From Alistipes sp. (GTDB lineage Bacteria; Bacteroidota; Bacteroidia; Bacteroidales; Rikenellaceae), in the NCBI GenBank assembly GCA_017560425.1, contig JAFZEX010000049.1, forward strand, positions 1 to 64,000: a DNA stretch of 64,000 nucleotides, in the 5' to 3' direction. Both the position numbers and the translations under genes were made by a program. Below are positions 1 to 9,700 of this stretch, one piece after another. The notes under the pieces are model-generated. The model did not search any database. It was not told where the DNA came from and saw nothing but the letters and a program-made list of their open reading frames with translations. Positions within the stretch are counted from its first letter, which is position 1, and each line of letters begins with the position of its first letter.

Positions 1-1146
1 GAGCAGGATCCATTCAACAACGTAGCACGTACAGCTATCGAGGCTATGGGTGCAGCTTTGGGTCACACTCAGTCACTCCACACCAATGCGCTTGACGAGG
101 CTATCGCACTTCCTACCGACTTCTCGGCACGTATTGCTCGTAACACTCAGATCTACATCCAGGAGGAGACTAACGTATGCCGCTCTGCCGATCCATGGGC
201 AGGTTCATACTATGTTGAGTCACTCACCAACGAGATCGCTCACAAGGCTTGGGCTCACATCCAGGAGATCGAGGAGCTCGGCGGTATGGCTAAGGCTATC
301 GAGACAGGTATTCCAAAGCTTCGTATCGAGGAGGCTGCTGCACGTAAGCAGGCTCGCATCGACTCAGGCGTTGAGACTATCATCGGTGTAAACCGCTACC
401 GTTTGGAGAAGGAGGCACCTATCGACATCTTGGCTGTTGATAACACAGCAGTTCGTGAGAGCCAGGTTAAGCGTTTGCAGGAGCTTCGTGCTAACCGTGA
501 CAACGCAGCTGTTGAGAAGGCATTGGCAGCTATCACTGAGTGCGTACGCACAGGTGAGGGCAACTTGCTTGCTTTGGCAGTTGAGGCTGCTAAGGTTCGT
601 GCATCTCTCGGCGAGATCTCTGACGCTTGCGAGAAGATCGTAGGTCGCTACAAGGCAGTTATTCGTCTAAACTCAGGTGTATATTCAGCAGAGGTGAAAT
701 CAGATTCAGCATTTGAGCAGGCTAAGCAGATGTGTGCAGAGTTTGCTAAGAAGGAGGGTCGTCAGCCACGTATCATGATTGCTAAGCTTGGTCAGGACGG
801 TCACGACCGTGGTGCTAAGGTTGTAGCAACAGGTTACGCAGATATCGGCTTCGACGTAGATATGGGTCCATTGTTCCAGACTCCAGAGGAGGCTGCAAAG
901 CAGGCAGTGGAGAACGACGTTCACGTTGTTGGTGTATCGTCACTCGCTGCAGGTCACCTCACACTCGTTCCTCAGATCATCGCTGAGCTCAAGAAGCTCG
1001 GTAGAGAGGATATCGTAGTTGTTGTGGGTGGTGTTATCCCTGCTCAGGACTACGACCAGCTCTATAAGGACGGTGCTGCAGCTATCTTCGGCCCTGGTAC
1101 TCCAGTGGCTACTGCGGCTATCAAGATTATGGAGATCTTGGGCTAA
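1..1146 (+). CDS. mutB: Methylmalonyl-CoA mutase large (catalytic) subunit, 3' part
   Basis: Adenosylcobalamin-dependent isomerisation of methylmalonyl-CoA and succinyl-CoA in the propionate branch of central metabolism; cytoplasmic. The frame is open from base 1, so this is the last 381 codons of a protein that is usually about 700 residues. The fragment holds the end of the TIM-barrel substrate domain and the C-terminal B12-binding domain. The base-off/His-on motif GQDGHDRG is intact, followed by a Rossmann-like fold ([13 protein letters not shown]). That histidine motif marks the catalytic subunit, because small subunits have lost it. The start and probably the small-subunit gene lie upstream of the window. 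Transcription ends at a strong hairpin 40 bp downstream, facing clpB. Family assignment is firm; only the symbol is a naming choice. Confidence 0.97.
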   Translation, partial: EQDPFNNVARTAIEAMGAALGHTQSLHTNALDEAIALPTDFSARIARNTQIYIQEETNVCRSADPWAGSYYVESLTNEIAHKAWAHIQEIEELGGMAKAIETGIPKLRIEEAAARKQARIDSGVETIIGVNRYRLEKEAPIDILAVDNTAVRESQVKRLQELRANRDNAAVEKALAAITECVRTGEGNLLALAVEAAKVRASLGEISDACEKIVGRYKAVIRLNSGVYSAEVKSDSAFEQAKQMCAEFAKKEGRQPRIMIAKLGQDGHDRGAKVVATGYADIGFDVDMGPLFQTPEEAAKQAVENDVHVVGVSSLAAGHLTLVPQIIAELKKLGREDIVVVVGGVIPAQDYDQLYKDGAAAIFGPGTPVATAAIKIMEILG

Positions 1147-1186
1147 TCCAGCAAGTGGTAGTGCATTAGCACTGCTATCATAAAGC

Positions 1187-1225
1187 AAAGCCTCGAATGG
1201 GTAATCCATTCGAGGCTTTCTTTAT
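1187..1225. terminator. Rho-independent terminator between converging mut and clpB
   Basis: A perfect 14-bp stem (1187-1200 with 1206-1219) with loop GTAAT, followed by a T-rich stretch and preceded by A residues, so it could work in both directions. The stem word AAGCCTCGAATGG is also the apical stem of the repeat element at 53142-53267. Confidence 0.9.
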
Positions 1226-1245
1226 ATATATTATATATAGGTAAA

Positions 1246-1299
1246 ATTAGTGAGTAGCGAGTAATAAACAACAACGAAAAACTGTTACTCATTACTAAT
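1246..1299. repeat. AT-rich inverted repeat, family II copy 1
   Basis: Imperfect palindrome. The left arm (1246-1265) is ATTAGTGAGTAGCGAGTAAT and the right arm (1285-1299) is TTACTCATTACTAAT. The loop contains CAACAACGAAAAACT. The same arms recur at 6283-6347 and 59022-59092. The right arm contains the clpB stop codon (TAG on the minus strand, 1297-1295). Confidence 0.7.
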
Positions 1300-3883
1300 T
1301 CTCAAAGACGAGTCCGTCGCCATCAGCATCTATGCGGATAGGCTTCTCACGATCGACCTTGCCCGCCAAGATGCGCTTCGAGAGCTCGTTGATCACCTCA
1401 CGCTGAATAGCTCGCTTGATGGGTCGTGCACCAAACAGCGCATCGAAGCCCACATCGGCAATGTGGCTACGTGCTGCCGAGGTGTATACCATGTCGATGC
1501 CATTCTGCTTGAGGAGCTTAGCCACCGAGCGAAGCTGAATATCTACAATCTCGGTGATTGCCTTGCGACCCAACGGCTCGAACATTACAATCTCGTCGAT
1601 GCGGTTTAGGAACTCGGGCTTAAGGTGCTGCTTGAGTAGCTCCGTAACATCACGCTTCGTACGCTCCAACACATCAATTGATGGGTTTTCGCCCGCCTCC
1701 GAGAAGCGCTCGGCAATAACTCCTGAGCCCATGTTCGAGGTCATGATGACGATGGTATTTCTAAAGTCCACGGTGCGACCCTTGTTGTCGGTTAGTCTGC
1801 CGTCGTCCAACACCTGTAACAAGATGTTAAATACATCGGGGTGCGCTTTCTCAATCTCGTCGAGAAGCACCACGCTATATGGCTTGCGGCGCACAGCCTC
1901 GGTTAGCTGACCACCCTCATCGTAGCCCACATATCCTGGAGGCGCTCCCACAAGGCGCGATACGGAGTGACGCTCCTGATACTCCGACATATCGATGCGT
2001 GTGAGCATCTGATCGTCGTTAAACAAAAACTCAGCCAACGCCTTAGCAAGCTCGGTCTTACCCACGCCCGTAGTGCCAAGAAAGATAAACGAGCCAATAG
2101 GTCGGCGACCGTCCGACAAGCCAGCACGTGAGCGGCGCACAGCGTCCGACACCACCTCGATAGCCTCGTCCTGACCCACTACCCTACGGTGTAGCTCCTC
2201 CTCCATATTTAGCAGCTTCTCACGCTCCGACTGCAACATGCGGTTTACGGGTATTCCCGTCCAGCGAGATACCACCTCGGCAATATCGTCTGCCGACACC
2301 TCCTCCTTAATCATTGCCGTGTCTGCCGTTAGGCGCAACTCCTCCTCGAGGGTTGCCACCTTGCGCTCAAGCTCCACGATGGTGCCATAGCGTAGCTCTG
2401 CCACACGAGCATAGTCGCCCGCACGCTCGGCTTGCTGCGCCTCGATCTTGGCATGCTCGATGCCCTCCTTTGCACTCTGCAGCTCCTTCAGGCGGTCACG
2501 CTCCGACTGCCACTTTGCCTTGAGCCCTGCATGCTCCGCACGAAGCTCCTCAATATCAGCATCGAGGCGCATGATGCGCTCCTCGTCGCCCTCACGGCGT
2601 ATCGCCTCGCGCTCAATCTCTAGCTGGCGTAGGCGACGGTCGAGCTGATCAATCTCCTCAGGCACAGAGTTCATCTCAAGACGTAGGCGCGATGCTGCCT
2701 CATCAACAAGGTCGATAGCCTTGTCGGGCAGAAAGCGGTCAGATATGTAGCGGTGCGAGAGCTCCACCGAGGCAACGATAGCCTCGTCCTTGATGCGCAC
2801 ACGGTGGTGGTTCTCGTAGCGCTCCTTAAGACCACGCATAATGGAGATGGCATCCTCCATCGTAGGCTCGTCAATGAGCACCTTCTGGAAGCGACGCTCG
2901 AGAGCCTTATCCTTCTCGAAATATTTCTGATACTCGTCCAGGGTGGTAGCACCAATGGTGCGTAGCTCGCCACGTGCCAAGGCGGGCTTGAGGATGTTGG
3001 CAGCGTCCATAGCGCCGTCGCTCTTGCCAGCACCCACAAGCGTGTGTATCTCGTCGATAAACAGAAGCACCTCGCCATCAGCCGATGTAACCTCCTTAAC
3101 CACAGCCTTTAGGCGCTCCTCAAACTCGCCCTTGTACTTTGCACCCGCAATGAGCGCACCCATGTCGAGCGAGTAGATAGTCTTGTTTTTAAGGTTCTCG
3201 GGCACATCGCCATCGACAATGCGATGGGCAATGCCCTCAGCGATGGCGGTCTTACCCACGCCCGCCTCGCCAACGAGTATAGGGTTGTTCTTGGTGCGGC
3301 GTGAGAGGATTTGAAGCACTCGACGTATCTCCTCGTCACGGCCAATAACGGGGTCGAGGCGACCCGAGCGAGCACCCTCGTTTAGGTTTATGGCATACTT
3401 GCCCAAGGCATCAAACTCCATCTGTTCGGTCTGCGAGTCTACGGTAGCACCCTTTCTAAACTCCTTGATAGCCTCGATGATGTTGCCCTCGGTGATGCCG
3501 GCACCCTGCATGATGTCACGAGCCGCTGAGCGCTCCTTAGCCAATGCTGCCACAATATGCTCTACCGATGCATAACGATCCGAGAATGTGCGAGTTAGGT
3601 CTACGGCACGCTGAACAACCGCCGAGCTCTCACGAGAGAAGTATACCTCGCCACCACCCTCGATGCGTGGTAGTCGAGCGATTGCCTCCTCCACCTCATG
3701 GCGCAAAAGAGCAACATTTGCACCCACACGTGAAAGAAGGTAGCTTGCCAACGACTCATCGTCGGCAATGGCTGCGGCAAGTATGTGCTGAGGCTCGAGG
3801 GCCTGCTGCTTGCGCTCACGCACAAGAGTCATGGCACTCTGCAACAACTCCTGCGCCTTGATTGTAAGTGTGTTAATATTCAT
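1295..3883 (-). CDS. clpB: ATP-dependent disaggregase ClpB
   Basis: Hsp100 AAA+ unfoldase that, with DnaK/DnaJ, extracts polypeptides from aggregates in the cytoplasm. At 862 residues it is full length. The order is: Clp-N repeat domain (about 1-145); NBD1 with Walker A GEAGVGKT (Lys211) and Walker [10 protein letters not shown]; the long charged coiled-coil middle domain (about 410-525) that separates ClpB from ClpA/ClpC; and NBD2 with Walker A GTTGVGKT and the sensor region [12 protein letters not shown]. No IGF/IGL ClpP-docking loop was noticed, as expected for ClpB. It is a single gene, convergent with mut and divergent from the S46 peptidase. The stop codon lies inside an inverted repeat. 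Confidence 0.98.
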   Translation of the reverse strand: MNINTLTIKAQELLQSAMTLVRERKQQALEPQHILAAAIADDESLASYLLSRVGANVALLRHEVEEAIARLPRIEGGGEVYFSRESSAVVQRAVDLTRTFSDRYASVEHIVAALAKERSAARDIMQGAGITEGNIIEAIKEFRKGATVDSQTEQMEFDALGKYAINLNEGARSGRLDPVIGRDEEIRRVLQILSRRTKNNPILVGEAGVGKTAIAEGIAHRIVDGDVPENLKNKTIYSLDMGALIAGAKYKGEFEERLKAVVKEVTSADGEVLLFIDEIHTLVGAGKSDGAMDAANILKPALARGELRTIGATTLDEYQKYFEKDKALERRFQKVLIDEPTMEDAISIMRGLKERYENHHRVRIKDEAIVASVELSHRYISDRFLPDKAIDLVDEAASRLRLEMNSVPEEIDQLDRRLRQLEIEREAIRREGDEERIMRLDADIEELRAEHAGLKAKWQSERDRLKELQSAKEGIEHAKIEAQQAERAGDYARVAELRYGTIVELERKVATLEEELRLTADTAMIKEEVSADDIAEVVSRWTGIPVNRMLQSEREKLLNMEEELHRRVVGQDEAIEVVSDAVRRSRAGLSDGRRPIGSFIFLGTTGVGKTELAKALAEFLFNDDQMLTRIDMSEYQERHSVSRLVGAPPGYVGYDEGGQLTEAVRRKPYSVVLLDEIEKAHPDVFNILLQVLDDGRLTDNKGRTVDFRNTIVIMTSNMGSGVIAERFSEAGENPSIDVLERTKRDVTELLKQHLKPEFLNRIDEIVMFEPLGRKAITEIVDIQLRSVAKLLKQNGIDMVYTSAARSHIADVGFDALFGARPIKRAIQREVINELSKRILAGKVDREKPIRIDADGDGLVFEN

Positions 3884-3917
3884 ATCTCGTAGTTTTTAGT
3901 TTCGTCTACTTAGCCCC

Positions 3918-3935
3918 GTTCAAAACTCTTGCCAA
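3918..3935 (-). promoter_or_regulatory. Possible sigma-54-like or heat-shock promoter of clpB
   Basis: On the minus strand the sequence TTGGCAAGAGTTTTGAAC lies 35 bp before the clpB start. It resembles the -24/-12 pattern TTGGCA-N5-TTGCA with the right GG-to-G spacing, but the -12 element reads GA instead of GC. No TAnnTTTG box was seen for this gene. An inverted repeat GCCAAAA/TTTTTGGC (3970-3991) lies further upstream. Weak evidence. Confidence 0.25.
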
Positions 3936-4008
3936 CATGATAATCGTGAAATAATGTCATGGGGGCGAGCCAAAATGACACGTTTTTGGCAGAATTATTT
4001 TCAAAAAG

Positions 4009-4041
4009 TTGCGAGTTTTCTGCTTTTTTGTCGTATATTTG
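4009..4041 (+). promoter_or_regulatory. Bacteroidota-type promoter of the S46 peptidase gene
   Basis: TATATTTG at 4034-4041 fits the -7 consensus TAnnTTTG. A TTG at 4009-4011 may be the -33 element, with a spacing of 22 that is slightly long. The predicted start of transcription is around 4047, giving a leader of about 25 nt. Confidence 0.5.
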
Positions 4042-4072
4042 TTAGTAGAAACAAAACTAAAAACCTATACAC

Positions 4073-6148
4073 ATGAAACGACTACTGACACTTGTGGCGC
4101 TGCTAAGCATCAGCTTTAGCGCCATTGCCGATGAGGGCATGTGGCTACTGCCCTACATCAAGAAGATGAACGAGAAGGACATGAAGGAGCACGGTTGCAA
4201 GCTCAAGGCCGAGGACATCTACTCTGCCAAGAAGTCATCGCTCAAGGATGCTATCGTAATCTTTGGCGGCGGCTGCACCGGCGAGATTGTATCACGCAAC
4301 GGCTTGCTCTTCACCAACCACCACTGCGGCTACGAGGCTATTCAGAAGCTGTCGTCGGTTGAGCACGACTACCTCAATGACGGATATTGGGCAATGAACT
4401 ACTCGGAGGAGCTTCCTGCCGAGGGTCTATCTGTTAAGTTTGTGCGCCACATCTTCGACGTGACAGCCGACATCATGGGCACTGTACCTTCGACTGCGGG
4501 TCAGGAGGAGTACGTGAATATTGTTGATGCTAACAAGAAGGCTCTTATCGCACAGCTTGAGGTTAAGTACCCAGGCATGCTCGTGACTATCCCTGGCTTC
4601 TTTGGTGGCAACCAATTCTTCGCATTCATATATGAGGAGTACACCGATGTTCGCTTGGTGGGCACACCACCCTCGTCTATCGGCAAGTTTGGTGGCGACA
4701 CCGACAACTGGATGTGGCCACGCCACACCGGAGACTTCTCTGTCTTTAGAGTATATGCCGGCAAGGACAACCGCCCTGCTGAGTACTCTGAGGATAACGT
4801 GCCTTATAAGGCTGAGAAGTGGCTCGACGTATCATTGGACGGCATCGAGGAGGGCGACTTCGGCATGATCATGGGCTTCCCTGGCTCTACCGAGCGCTAC
4901 AAGACATCTTTCGAGATCGACTATATGTTGGAGGTTGATAACCCTCAGCGCATCTATATCCGTGGCGAGCGTCAAGCAATCTTGCGCAAGGCGATGGATG
5001 CCGACCAGGCAGTGCGCATCAAGTACGCCTCGAAGTATGCTCAGTCATCGAACTACTGGAAGAACTCCATCGGTATGTCACGAGGCATCGAGAAGCTAAA
5101 CGTGAAGGCTAAGAAGGAGGCTCAGGAGGCTGAGTTCCAGGCGTGGGCAGAGGCAAACACACTCCCCGAGGAGGGCTATATCGACGCACTACGCCTTATC
5201 GCCGAGTCGCAGACCGATGCTAAGGTAGAGAATGCAACACTTCAATATTTGTATGAGGCATTCCTAAATAGCGTGGAGCTTGTAGAGCCACTGTTTGGCG
5301 TTGATGACTACGAGCAGTTCTACAAAGACTACGACGCCGATGTAGACCGTGCTGTGGCTAAGCGCATGTTCCAAATCTATAGGGAGAACAACGACATCTT
5401 GCCCGACATCTACGACAAGATCGACAGCGAGTTTGAGGGCGACAGCGACAAATATGTAGATTGGCTCTACGACAACTCTTTCTTCACATCTTTAGACAAG
5501 TTCATCACTGTTGCCGAGGCCGAGAACCGTGACGAGCTCTTTGCGGCTGATCCAGCATTGGAGCTTGCAAGCTCACTCTTTGTGCTCTACCGCACATTGG
5601 TCGAGAATGTTACAGCAGCAGAGAGCAAGTTTGGCGAGGGTCACCGCAAGTATATCGACGGACTTATGAAGATGAATCCTACGAAGGCATGGGCATCAGA
5701 TGCTAACTTCACAATACGTCTAACCTATGGTAACGTCTTGCCTTATAGCCCTGCCGATGGCGTGATCTATAAGCACTACACAACCCTCGACGGCGTTATG
5801 GCCAAGGAGGATCCATCAAACCCTGTTGAGTTTACCGTGCCTGAGCGCCTCAAGGAGCTATACCATGCTAAGGACTACGGCAGATATGCCGACAAAGATG
5901 GTAACATGCCTATCGGCTTCCTCGTAAACTGCGACATTACGGGTGGTAACTCAGGCTCGCCTGTGCTCAACGCCAAGGGTCAGCTCATAGGCTTGGCATT
6001 CGACGGCAACTGGGAGGCAATGTCTGGCGACGTGGCATTCGAGCCCGAGCTTCAGCGCACCATCGCCGTAGACATCCGCTACGTGCTGTTCATCATCGAG
6101 AAGTATGGCAACGCCAAGTGGCTCGTAGATGAGCTTACTATCAAGTAA
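4073..6148 (+). CDS. S46 family dipeptidyl-peptidase, DPP7-like
   Basis: Periplasmic serine exopeptidase that releases dipeptides from peptide N-termini, feeding asaccharolytic growth. A Sec signal peptide (cleavage likely after ISFSAIA, about residue 19) starts the 691-residue protein. The chymotrypsin-like triad is visible: His in TNHHCGYE (83/84), Asp221 in HTGDFSVFR and Ser627 in GGNSGSP. The residue 18 positions after the serine is Gly645 (AFDGNWEAMSGD). In the characterised family, Gly at this place marks DPP7 (hydrophobic P1) and Arg marks DPP11 (acidic P1). Substrate preference is therefore inferred as DPP7-like. It is a single gene with its own promoter and terminator. Confidence 0.93.
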   Translation: MKRLLTLVALLSISFSAIADEGMWLLPYIKKMNEKDMKEHGCKLKAEDIYSAKKSSLKDAIVIFGGGCTGEIVSRNGLLFTNHHCGYEAIQKLSSVEHDYLNDGYWAMNYSEELPAEGLSVKFVRHIFDVTADIMGTVPSTAGQEEYVNIVDANKKALIAQLEVKYPGMLVTIPGFFGGNQFFAFIYEEYTDVRLVGTPPSSIGKFGGDTDNWMWPRHTGDFSVFRVYAGKDNRPAEYSEDNVPYKAEKWLDVSLDGIEEGDFGMIMGFPGSTERYKTSFEIDYMLEVDNPQRIYIRGERQAILRKAMDADQAVRIKYASKYAQSSNYWKNSIGMSRGIEKLNVKAKKEAQEAEFQAWAEANTLPEEGYIDALRLIAESQTDAKVENATLQYLYEAFLNSVELVEPLFGVDDYEQFYKDYDADVDRAVAKRMFQIYRENNDILPDIYDKIDSEFEGDSDKYVDWLYDNSFFTSLDKFITVAEAENRDELFAADPALELASSLFVLYRTLVENVTAAESKFGEGHRKYIDGLMKMNPTKAWASDANFTIRLTYGNVLPYSPADGVIYKHYTTLDGVMAKEDPSNPVEFTVPERLKELYHAKDYGRYADKDGNMPIGFLVNCDITGGNSGSPVLNAKGQLIGLAFDGNWEAMSGDVAFEPELQRTIAVDIRYVLFIIEKYGNAKWLVDELTIK

Positions 6149-6169
6149 TTAGGATAGCTACTCATAAAT

Positions 6170-6207
6170 AACTACCCCTCGGACTAAGGTCTGAGGGGTA
6201 GTTTGTT
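6170..6207 (+). terminator. Terminator of the S46 peptidase gene
   Basis: A 15-bp stem with one G-T wobble (6170-6184 with 6189-6203), loop TAAG, then GTTTGTTT. The core CCCCTCGG resembles the apical stem of repeat copies at 6594 and 45349. Confidence 0.85.
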
Positions 6208-6208
6208 T

Positions 6209-6437
6209 ATGGGATATATGGGATAAATGGGTAACGCTTACGCTTGATGGGATAAATGGGTAGGCGCTATCATCATTTATTAATTAGTAGTGAGTAATTA
6301 GTCATAGTTTTTTCATTGTTGCGCACTACTAATTACTCATTACTAATTCTCCCCTATTTTTCCCATCTCTCACATCAAGCTTTAGCGATCCTATTTGTCC
6401 TATCAAAGGGTCCAAAGGGTCCAAAGAATCCAAAGGG
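6209..6437. repeat. Composite long inverted repeat with 9-bp periodicity
   Basis: The left part (6209-6262) contains GGGATATAT, GGGATAAAT and GGGTAACGC as successive 9-mers, with GGGATAAATGGGTA occurring twice. The right part (6350-6404) contains the reversed theme (CCTATTTTTCCCAT, CATCAAGCTTTAGCGA, CCTATTTGTCCTAT). It pairs imperfectly with the left part around the family II palindrome at 6283-6347. At 6405-6437, AAAGGGTCC repeats about 3.7 times with period 9. The whole spacer 6149-6722 carries no gene. Confidence 0.55.
6283..6347. repeat. AT-rich inverted repeat, family II copy 2
   Basis: The left arm is 6283-6302 (ATTAGTAGTGAGTAATTAGT) and the right arm starts at 6325 (ACTACTAATTACTCATTACT) and runs to 6347. 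The loop is the reverse complement of the copy at 1246 (AGTTTTTTCATTGTTGCGC), so this copy lies in the opposite orientation. It is nested inside the larger 9-bp inverted repeat. Confidence 0.7.
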
Positions 6438-6464
6438 GTTGGGCTTGGTCTATCGCTAAAAGTA

Positions 6465-6592
6465 ATTTGTTGTTAGAAGGGTGCCGAGTGCTACACTCGG
6501 CAAAAATCCCGACGATGGGCTGTACTATGACGTACTGCCCATTGTCGGGATTTTTTGTTAGGGGCCGCAATCGACCCCTTATCACAAGAAAT
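6465..6592 (-). repeat. Palindromic element family I, copy A (128 bp)
   Basis: The ends are ATTTGTTGTTAGAAG and CTTATCACAAGAAAT. Inside are a left hairpin GCCGAGTG-CTA-CACTCGGC, a long apical hairpin (TCCCGACGATGGGCTGTAC pairing with GTACTGCCCATTGTCGGGA, with one T-T mismatch) and a right hairpin (AGGGG...CCCCT). Runs of A and T flank the apical stem, so it could terminate transcription both ways. It lies 1 bp from copy B in direct tandem. The strand is given as that of the gene it follows. A decayed arm of a further copy may precede it (6436-6462). Confidence 0.8.
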
Positions 6593-6593
6593 A

Positions 6594-6722
6594 ATTTGTT
6601 GTTAGAAGCCGTGAGATGTGGCACATCGCAAAAGAAGACCCCTCGGGATAGTACTTAATAGTACAGCCCGAGGGGTCTTACTTTTAGCGATGTACCGCAG
6701 ATTGCGGCTTATCACAACAAAT
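6594..6722 (-). repeat. Palindromic element family I, copy B (129 bp)
   Basis: It has the same ends (ATTTGTTGTTAGAAG, CTTATCACAACAAAT). The apical stem AGACCCCTCGGG pairs with CCCGAGGGGTCT. Side hairpins are GATGT-GGC-ACATC (left) and CCGCA-GAT-TGCGG (right). The right end directly touches the TAA stop codon (6725-6723) of the glycogen enzyme gene, so the element forms the start of its 3' untranslated RNA. Confidence 0.82.
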
Positions 6723-9700
6723 TTATGCCCACTTAACAAGCGCAAAATCCATACGATGCGCAAGCTTGTCGTTCACAGGGAAGACACGGAGTGCAACATC
6801 GAAGGTACCTGTCTGCTCTGGTGCGTAGTCAAGGCCGAGGGTTACTGTGCCATTCTCCTCCTTAACAAACTCGAGGCGACGTGTCTCAACAACGTTTGCT
6901 GCCTGACCTGCCTCGATCTGTGTTGCAACAACGAGCTCAGCACCGATATCCTCCTTAGAGAGACCTGCGAGGTCGAGAGTGATCTCGAAGCGGTACTTCT
7001 TACCTACGTACATTGCCTCAGACTCGATCTCGGCACGCTTAACATCAAGGATGTTGATGTTGTCCCATGCGGCAGATACACGACGCTTCCATGCAGCGAT
7101 CTCGCGAGCCATGAGGTAGTTGCTATCGAGCATAAGCTTCTTACGCTCAGCGAGCTTGTTGTAGAAGCGCTCCTCGTAGTCGATAAGCATGCGGTTGGTT
7201 GTGAAGTTAGAAGCGATGTCGGCAACACACTTCTTAACCGAATTAACCCAGCGGTGTGGCACGCCATCCTCAGCACGATCGTAGTACAATGGCACGATCT
7301 GCTCCTCGATGGTGTTGTAGATCATCTCGGCATCGAGCTCATCCTGGAAGCGCTGGTCGGCATATGTACGCTCCATAGGAAGCATCCATCCAGCACCCTC
7401 CTTGTAGCCCTCAACCCACCAGCCGTCGAGAACTGAGAACTGCATAACACCGTTCATCACACACTTCTCGCCTGAAGTACCTGATGCCTCCAAAGGACGT
7501 GTAGGTGTGTTGAGCCATACATCGACACCCTGAACCATGCGGCGAGCAAGCTCCATGTCGTAGTTCTGCAAGAATACGATCTTACCCACGAACTCAGGCA
7601 TTGACGATACCTCAACAATACGCTTGATGAGATCCTGACCTGGCTTATCGTTAGGGTGAGCCTTACCAGCAAAGATAAACTGTACAGGGCGCTCCTTGTT
7701 GTTCACCAACGCTGACAAACGCTCGAGGTTAGTGAAGAGAAGGTAAGCACGCTTATATGTAGCGAAGCGACGTGCGAAACCGATAGTAAGTACATCTGGC
7801 TTGATGCTCTCAGTAACCTGAACCATCTCACGAGGTGACTGAAGACGCACCTGTGTAGGATCGCTATAACGCTTGCGGATAGTCTTAATAAGACGCTCCT
7901 TGAGGAACATACGCTCGTTCCAAAGCTCTACGTCGTCGATCTTGTGAACATTCTGCCATGCAGGGATGTCGTAGGTGTGACCCTCGAATGCCTTGCCGAA
8001 GTACTTAGAGTAGAGGCGGCGGAGGTTCGAAGCTACCCATGTTGGGAAGTGAACACCGTTAGTAACGTAGCCGATGTGGAGCTCGTTCTTGAAATATCCT
8101 GGCCACATGTTGCCGAGAATGTCCTTAGACACCTCGCCGTGCAACCAAGACACACCGTTCACCTCCTGAGAGAGGTTACATGCCAATACTGACATTGAGA
8201 ACTTCTCGTTAGGGTCGCTTGGGTTAGTCTTACCCAAGTTGATGAACTGATCCCATGTGATGCCCAATACTTCTGGGTAGTGCGACATATACTGGCGGAT
8301 CATCGACTCAGGGAATGCGTCGTGACCAGCAGGCACAGGGGTATGTGTTGTAAACAACGATGATGAGCGAACAACCTCCATGGCCTCAGAGAATGAGAGG
8401 TGCTTGCGTGCGATGAGGTTACGAACACGCTCGATGTTGATGAACGCAGCGTGACCCTCGTTGCAGTGGTAAACCTCCTGCTTGATGCCCATCTTATTGA
8501 GGGCACGGATACCACCGATACCCAACAAGATCTCCTGCTTTAGACGGTTCTCCCAATCGCCACCATAGAGGTAGTATGTTACCTGACGATCCTCCTCGAG
8601 GTTTGCCTCGTAGTCGGCATCGAGCAAGTAGAGGTCGGTGCGACCTACCTGACACTTCCAAACGCGAGCGTAGAGTGTACGACCAGGCATAGCCACCTGA
8701 GTAGTTACCCAGTTGCCGAACTCGTCACGTACAGGCATGATAGGGAGCTTGAAGAAGTTCTGAGCCTCGTAGGTAGCCTCCTGAGCACCCTGAGCCGAAA
8801 GACGCTGTGTGAAGTAGCCGTAGCGGTACAACAAACCTACAGCAACCATGCCCACGTTGCGGTCAGAAGCCTCCTTGAGGTAGTCACCAGCCAAGATACC
8901 AAGACCACCAGAGTAGATCTTAAGTGTTGAGTGCAAACCATACTCCATTGAGAAGTAAGCTACACGTGCGTGCTCTGATGATGGCTTCTCTGCCATATAG
9001 TCGGTGAACTCCTTATATACAGCATCCATGCGCTTGAGGAACTCCTTATCGGCACAAAGCTCCTCGCAGCGTGCTGTAGAGAGCTTGTCGAGAAGAACGA
9101 TAGGGTTGCGATCAACCTTTACCCAAAGCTCTGGATCTACCGACTCGAACAAGTCACGAGCAGTAGCTGTCCAGCACCACCACAAGTTGCGAGATAGCTC
9201 CTCGAGTGGCTTAAGACGCTCTGGAATACCCTTCTCAACCATCAAGCGGTGCCATGAAGGGCGGTTTGATGTGAGCTGCTGGCGAACGAAGTTGATCTGT
9301 GACTGACGGTCACCACCATCGATAAGCACACGGTTAGTGCGTGATACTGAGTTGTCGATAGCCTCCTCGTATGCTGCCATATACTCCTTGAAGAGCTTCT
9401 TCCAAAGAGCTGTTGCTGACATCTCCTGAGCACCCTCACGAGCCTCAGCCATAGCCTCAGCATCCATTGCAAGGTAGCGCTTGATAACGTCAGTGATCTG
9501 AAGAACTGCCTCACGCTCGTTGTAGTCGTCACGACGAACGATGTCTACACCCTCGTGTGATGAGTGCTTAGCAACCCAAAGACCGAAGCCGGCAAGAGTT
9601 GTTGTAACGGTTGGTACGCCATAAGCTACTGACTCGAGCGGAGTGTAGCCCCATGGCTCGTAGTATGATGCGAATACTGAGAGGTCTACACCTGCCAACA

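Noticed and set aside
6405..6437. Tandem repeat considered as a CRISPR array
   Set aside because: The 9-bp period has no spacers, and there are no cas genes in the window.
6465..6722. Family I elements as tRNA or tRNA-like genes because of the cloverleaf plan
   Set aside because: No acceptor-CCA, T-loop GTTCRA or anticodon arm; the ends are AT-rich and arms have other lengths.
6618..7436. 272-codon plus-strand reading frame opposite the end of the glycogen enzyme gene
   Set aside because: It lies antisense to a well-conserved coding region, has no recognisable domain and starts within the repeat elements. It is a by-product of codon bias.
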